Part shown: positions 5,630 to 8,180 of the stretch, piece by piece | How the letters are laid out: each line of letters opens with the position of its first letter | Position numbering within the stretch: position 1 is the stretch's first letter | NCBI GenBank assembly: GCA_050012355.1 | Contig: JBEKHI010000374.1 | Location: 1 to 8,180, forward strand | Reading direction: 5' to 3' | Length of the DNA: 8,180 nt | Source of the DNA: JBEKHI01 sp050012355 | GTDB lineage: Bacteria > Actinomycetota > Actinomycetes > Streptosporangiales > Streptosporangiaceae | Position numbers and translations under genes: made by a program | The notes under the pieces: generated by a model | What the model was told of the DNA's origin: nothing | Database searches by the model: none | The model's input: only the letters and a program-made list of their open reading frames with translations

Positions 5630-5735
5630 TCCCCTACACCCGTCACTCGGGCACGACCCAGCCGTAGCCACCAGCAGCGACCGCGACCCGATCTGCTCAG
5701 TCACCCGACCCCTCACGGCTCGGCAATCGAGACGC

Positions 5736-5754
5736 GCAGATCAAGCTGATCTGC
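5736..5754. terminator. 19-bp perfect palindrome, possible bidirectional terminator
   Basis: GCAGATCA-AGC-TGATCTGC has two perfect 8-bp arms around three bases. It lies between the + strand frame ending at 5629 and the 3' end of the reductase gene at 5848, so transcripts from both sides converge on it. No T-run follows in either direction. U-less hairpins can terminate in actinomycetes, but the site could equally bind a protein. Confidence 0.4.
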
Positions 5755-5847
5755 CGTGACGATCTTCGGTGGCCGTCCGGCGGAATCGACAGCACCAGCG
5801 GATTGAGGATGGGTCTGGTGAACGGCGAGGCATGAGTGGTGCGGTGA

Positions 5848-6894
5848 TCAGATGACGGGAACGGGGGGAGGTTCGAGCAGCGTGCGGTCGCCGTCGAAGC
5901 CGTGGCTGAGCGCGGCCGCGACGTCCTCGTGCGGGGTTCCCAGCCGGACCGCGCTGACTTCGTCCAGACGTTGGTAGTGCTGGTCGCTGAGTTCGAGGTG
6001 GAGAGAGCTTAGGTATTCCTCGAGGTGTGCCAGGGAGCGGGGGCCGATGATCGGGATCAGGGCCGTGTGGGCGAGTGCGGCCCGGCGGCGCAGCCAGGCG
6101 AGGGAGACCTGGGCTGCGCTGGCGCCGGCTTCGTCGGCGACCGCCAGTACGGCGTCAACGACGGCGCTGCGCTGCGCGGTGCTCTCGATCGCGTCGCCGC
6201 GAGCACTGAGCCGGCCCTGCTGGCCTTGCCGGTACTTGCCGGTGAGCAGCCCTCCGGCCAGCGGGGAGTACAGGACCGCGCCCAGGCCGTGGGCTTGCGC
6301 CATCGGCAGCAGCTCCCGTTCGGCGGATCGTTCGGCCAGGCTGTATTCGGTCTGGATTGCGACCAGCGGGGCCAGGCCACGTAGGTCTGCCCGGACTGCG
6401 GCGCCGGCGACCCGCCAGGCCGGGAAGTTGGAGAGTCCGCCGTGAAGGATCTTGCCGGAGCGGATCAGGTCGTCGAGCCCGGCCAGTATCTCTTCGATCG
6501 GGGTGGTTCCGTCGGGAAAATGCGGCATGAAGACGTCTACGTAGTCGGTGTTCAGGCGGCGCAGGCTCGCCTCCAGGGAACGGATCATGATCTTGCGGCT
6601 GTTGCCGGTGGTGCCAGGGCGGGGCTGGGCCTGCCGTGTCCCGCTGTACTTAGTGATCACCACGAAGTCGCCTCGCTGGCGGCCGAGTAGCCCGCCGAGC
6701 ACGGTTTCGGACTGCCCGTCCTGGTAGAGGTTGGACGTGTCGAACGTGGTGCCGCCGGCGTCGACGAAGGCCTCGAAGATCTGCCGCGAGCCCTCGGGCC
6801 TGGCGCCGGCGTCTGATGTGGTGAAGTTCGCCGTCCCCAGCGCGTACTCCGACACTCGCAGCCCGGTCAGCCGGCCGAAGGTCTGGTAGTGCAT
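5848..6894 (-). CDS. Aldo/keto reductase
   Basis: This is a 348-residue NADPH-dependent oxidoreductase of the (alpha/beta)8-barrel aldo/keto reductase superfamily, reducing carbonyls to alcohols; the substrate is unknown. The catalytic tetrad is visible: D52 in TTFDTSNLY, Y57, K82 in VVITKY, and H125 in FMPHFPD. The barrel start (LRVSEYALGTANF), the LSNFPAWR strand and the C-terminal cofactor-binding segment (IPIIGPRSLAHLEEYLSSL) are in normal order, and the length is typical. The start is supported by AGGAG five bases before the ATG. It is divergently transcribed from the TetR gene at 6968 and probably repressed by it, the usual arrangement for an inducible detoxification or metabolite-processing enzyme. 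Nothing appears broken. Confidence 0.93.
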   Translation of the reverse strand: MHYQTFGRLTGLRVSEYALGTANFTTSDAGARPEGSRQIFEAFVDAGGTTFDTSNLYQDGQSETVLGGLLGRQRGDFVVITKYSGTRQAQPRPGTTGNSRKIMIRSLEASLRRLNTDYVDVFMPHFPDGTTPIEEILAGLDDLIRSGKILHGGLSNFPAWRVAGAAVRADLRGLAPLVAIQTEYSLAERSAERELLPMAQAHGLGAVLYSPLAGGLLTGKYRQGQQGRLSARGDAIESTAQRSAVVDAVLAVADEAGASAAQVSLAWLRRRAALAHTALIPIIGPRSLAHLEEYLSSLHLELSDQHYQRLDEVSAVRLGTPHEDVAAALSHGFDGDRTLLEPPPVPVI

Positions 6895-6926
6895 GGCAGC
6901 TCCTGGAAGGTCGGTGTTGAGGTAGG

Positions 6927-6956
6927 CTCCTCGACAGTATCAAGTAAAACGAGGAG
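6927..6956. promoter_or_regulatory. Inverted repeat, candidate TetR operator in the divergent promoter region
   Basis: CTCCTCG (6927-6933) and CGAGGAG (6950-6956) are perfect complements with a 16-bp spacer, centred between the reductase and TetR genes. The spacer contains TACTGT on the minus strand, a good -10 for the reductase. The right arm is also the GAGGAG ribosome-binding site of the TetR gene, so part of the match may be coincidental. Binding here would shut off both directions. Spacing is wider than in many TetR operators. Confidence 0.4.
6934..6939 (-). promoter_or_regulatory. Putative -10 of the aldo/keto reductase gene
   Basis: On the minus strand these bases read TACTGT, fitting TAnnnT. 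Transcription would begin near 6927, leaving a leader of about 33 bases that carries the AGGAG site. The -35 is poor; GTGACT at 15-bp spacing is the best available. Confidence 0.35.
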
Positions 6957-6967
6957 TCACTCTTTTT

Positions 6968-7504
6968 ATGCCGAGGGTCAGTCAAGCGCACCTCGACGCC
7001 CGCCGTCAGCAGATCGTGGACGCCGCCCGCGCCCGGTTCGCCAGCCATGGCTTCGCCCGCACGTCAATGGCCGACATCGTCACCGAGTCCGGACTCTCCA
7101 ACGGGGCCATCTACCGGTACTTCACCAGTAAGGACGAGATCGTCGTCGCCGTCTGCGAGCAGGCGAGCGAAGCTCTGCCGAAAGCGCTCACCGCCGAGGC
7201 CGTCGACGGATTTCTCGAACATGTGCGCGCTCTGGCGCGTGAGACAGATCATGCTCGGCTGGTCGCCCAGATCTATGCCGAAGCGGCAGTGTCGCCGCCA
7301 CTGGCGGCCGTTGTCCAGCAACAGCTCTCCGCCATGCGGGCTGCGGTCGCCGAGCTGGTACCCGACCGCCGGCGCCGGGATGCCGGACAGATCGCCGAAG
7401 CATTTGTGGCCCTCTGCAGCAGCTACAGCCAGCAGCTGGCGATCCGCGGCGATCTAGACCCCGCGCCCTTCACCGCGGCATTGATGGCGATCATCAAGGG
7501 ATAG
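6968..7504 (+). CDS. TetR/AcrR-family transcriptional regulator
   Basis: This is a 178-residue dimeric repressor with a typical TetR N-terminal DNA-binding domain. The first helix (RRQQIVDAARARFASHGF, residues 12-29) is followed by the helix-turn-helix (TSMADIVTESGLSNGAIYRYF, about 32-52, with Y49, Y51 and F52 in the recognition helix) and SKDEIVVAV. The rest is helical ligand-binding and dimerisation domain, somewhat shorter than average for the family. GAGGAG lies 11 bases before the ATG. The gene is divergent from the aldo/keto reductase, which is its most likely target along with itself. The inducer is unknown. Codon use is ordinary for the region. Confidence 0.93.
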   Translation: MPRVSQAHLDARRQQIVDAARARFASHGFARTSMADIVTESGLSNGAIYRYFTSKDEIVVAVCEQASEALPKALTAEAVDGFLEHVRALARETDHARLVAQIYAEAAVSPPLAAVVQQQLSAMRAAVAELVPDRRRRDAGQIAEAFVALCSSYSQQLAIRGDLDPAPFTAALMAIIKG

Positions 7505-7797
7505 CCAAGGCTCGATGCACCTGGTGCCCGCCGGTCCGGGAATGCTCGACGGACATGAGCAGCCGCGACGAGGAACCTCCGCGAGTCCGCCTCTGCCCGC
7601 AGAACCGGCTCATCTGCGTGCGATCCGCCACGGCGGGTCGGGACGACTCCGAGGCGAACTTATTCGGCGTTCGGGTCGCTCGCGGTCAAGAGAATCAGTC
7701 GCGCAACGTGATGAGGGCTGGTCGCGGTCGGCACGCGAGATCCGCCGATAGGGTCGCTTTGGAGTGGGAACGCAGATGCTCGGCCGGCTGCCCATAA
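7505..7797. other. Region without a recognisable gene, downstream of the TetR gene
   Basis: Frames are open here on both strands, as usual in GC-rich DNA, but their products are dominated by R, S, P and A with no motif. The + strand frame from 7555 ends at the TAA (7795-7797) just before, and in frame with, the GNAT fragment. This stretch may be decayed N-terminal DNA of that gene, though I see no GNAT N-terminal motif in it. Confidence 0.4.
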
Positions 7798-8025
7798 CTG
7801 GTCGATCGGTGCGCGCCCTCTCGGCCGGACCACGCGGTCATCGAGACCGGTGACCGGCTGGGTGGCATCGCTTTGCTCCATGACGGCAGTTCCGGGGAAG
7901 TCTCCTATTGGGTGGCCGCGCAGGCCCGCGGGCGTGGCATCGCGACGCACGCGTTGTCCTTCCAGCAGGCCAAGGGCACGGTATGGCCGATGCTCGGGTA
8001 CGCACTGGACCGTCCTGATACCTGA
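7798..8025 (+). pseudogene. Broken GNAT-family N-acetyltransferase fragment
   Basis: The frame between TAA 7795-7797 and TGA 8023-8025 encodes a clear piece of a GNAT acetyltransferase. HAVIETGDRLGGIALLHDG forms the central strands; GEVSYWVAAQARGRGIATHAL contains the acetyl-CoA pyrophosphate loop (motif A, ARGRGIAT). GNAT proteins of the RimJ/RimL type run about 170-190 residues; here only about 40 are recognisable. No ATG or GTG start lies before the conserved part, and after THAL the sequence no longer follows the family. The enzyme is truncated on both sides and surely inactive as an acetyltransferase, consistent with decay or deletion at the edge of a variable region. Confidence 0.7.
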
Positions 8026-8044
8026 CTAATCGCCTGCGTACGAA

Positions 8045-8073
8045 TTCACACCAGCTAAAAACCGTCATATGAG
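8045..8073 (+). promoter_or_regulatory. Possible promoter reading out of the window
   Basis: TTCACA (8045-8050), a 17-bp gap and TATGAG (8068-8073) resemble a -35/-10 pair in an AT-richer stretch. The -35 matches five of six consensus bases; the -10 lacks the final T. No gene start follows within the window. Confidence 0.25.
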
Positions 8074-8112
8074 CATCAAATTCCCCATGCGCCACTCCCG
8101 GAAATGTAAAGG

Positions 8113-8155
8113 GCGTTGGCTTGCAGGCCGACGCTGACCTGTGAGTGCGTTGGCT
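8113..8155. repeat. Cluster of GCGTTGGC repeats, one pair forming a hairpin
   Basis: GCGTTGGC (8113-8120) and GCCGACGC (8127-8134) form an 8-bp stem with one G-T pair and a 6-base loop. GCGTTGGCT recurs as a direct copy at 8147-8155. It could be a terminator for minus-strand transcription, part of a 5' leader, or a repeated protein site at the edge of the window. Confidence 0.35.
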
Positions 8156-8180
8156 GCTATCGAACAACGATTCATAATTT

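Noticed and set aside
5341..5646. Upstream part of the 158-codon minus-strand frame ending at 5170.
   Set aside because: Its residues are Ser/Arg-rich and unlike protein. The opposite + strand frame has far better third-position bias, so only the part after GTG 5340 was kept as a candidate.
7838..8167. Minus-strand frame of 109 codons over the GNAT remnant and window end.
   Set aside because: It opposes a recognisable GNAT motif and has no motif of its own.
1..8180. tRNA, rRNA, CRISPR array, transposase and integrase.
   Set aside because: I read both strands for tRNA T-arm patterns, spaced direct repeats and recombinase motifs and found none. Mobility can only be guessed from composition and decay.

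Overview
The window looks like accessory DNA from a high-GC actinomycete (Streptomyces or a relative). Most genes have strongly G/C-biased third codon positions and GTG or TTG starts. Genes overlap as ATGA, and the families present (XRE + ImmA/IrrE, TetR + aldo/keto reductase) are typical of these genomes. The species cannot be named from this sequence alone.

Region 1 (about 95-1974, + strand) is a compact three-gene operon: an XRE-type DNA-binding protein, an ImmA/IrrE-type zinc peptidase carrying HELGH, and a PIN-like protein with a full set of candidate acidic metal ligands. A perfect 8-bp inverted repeat lies just after a TACACT -10 element and runs into the ribosome-binding site. The simplest reading is a self-regulated, toxin-antitoxin-like module in which a protease controls the repressor/antitoxin of a predicted RNase. 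This is the most notable system in the window.

Region 2 (about 1975-3731, + strand) has about 500 bases without a confident gene. It is followed by an alpha/beta serine hydrolase, possibly leaderless. The hydrolase overlaps by ATGA a small P-loop nucleotide/kinase-type ATPase that is far more AT-rich than its surroundings and resembles Firmicutes proteins, so it is probably a recent import. A gene-poor stretch with several small inverted repeats follows (3732-4084).

Region 3 (about 4085-5629) is an island of small unrecognised genes. Two 126-residue proteins are encoded in tandem on the minus strand. Upstream of them are two weaker 56-codon candidates joined by a TTGA overlap, and a small divergent + strand candidate.

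Region 4 (about 5630-7504) is an ordinary divergent pair: an aldo/keto reductase (-) and a TetR regulator (+). The 73-bp gap between them holds an inverted repeat flanking the likely reductase -10. A 19-bp perfect palindrome lies downstream of the reductase and may be a bidirectional terminator. The rest (7505-8180) holds a broken GNAT acetyltransferase fragment and an AT-richer end with repeats and a possible promoter facing out of the window.

No tRNA, rRNA, CRISPR array, intact transposase or integrase was recognised. All family assignments are from reading motifs; no database search was run.
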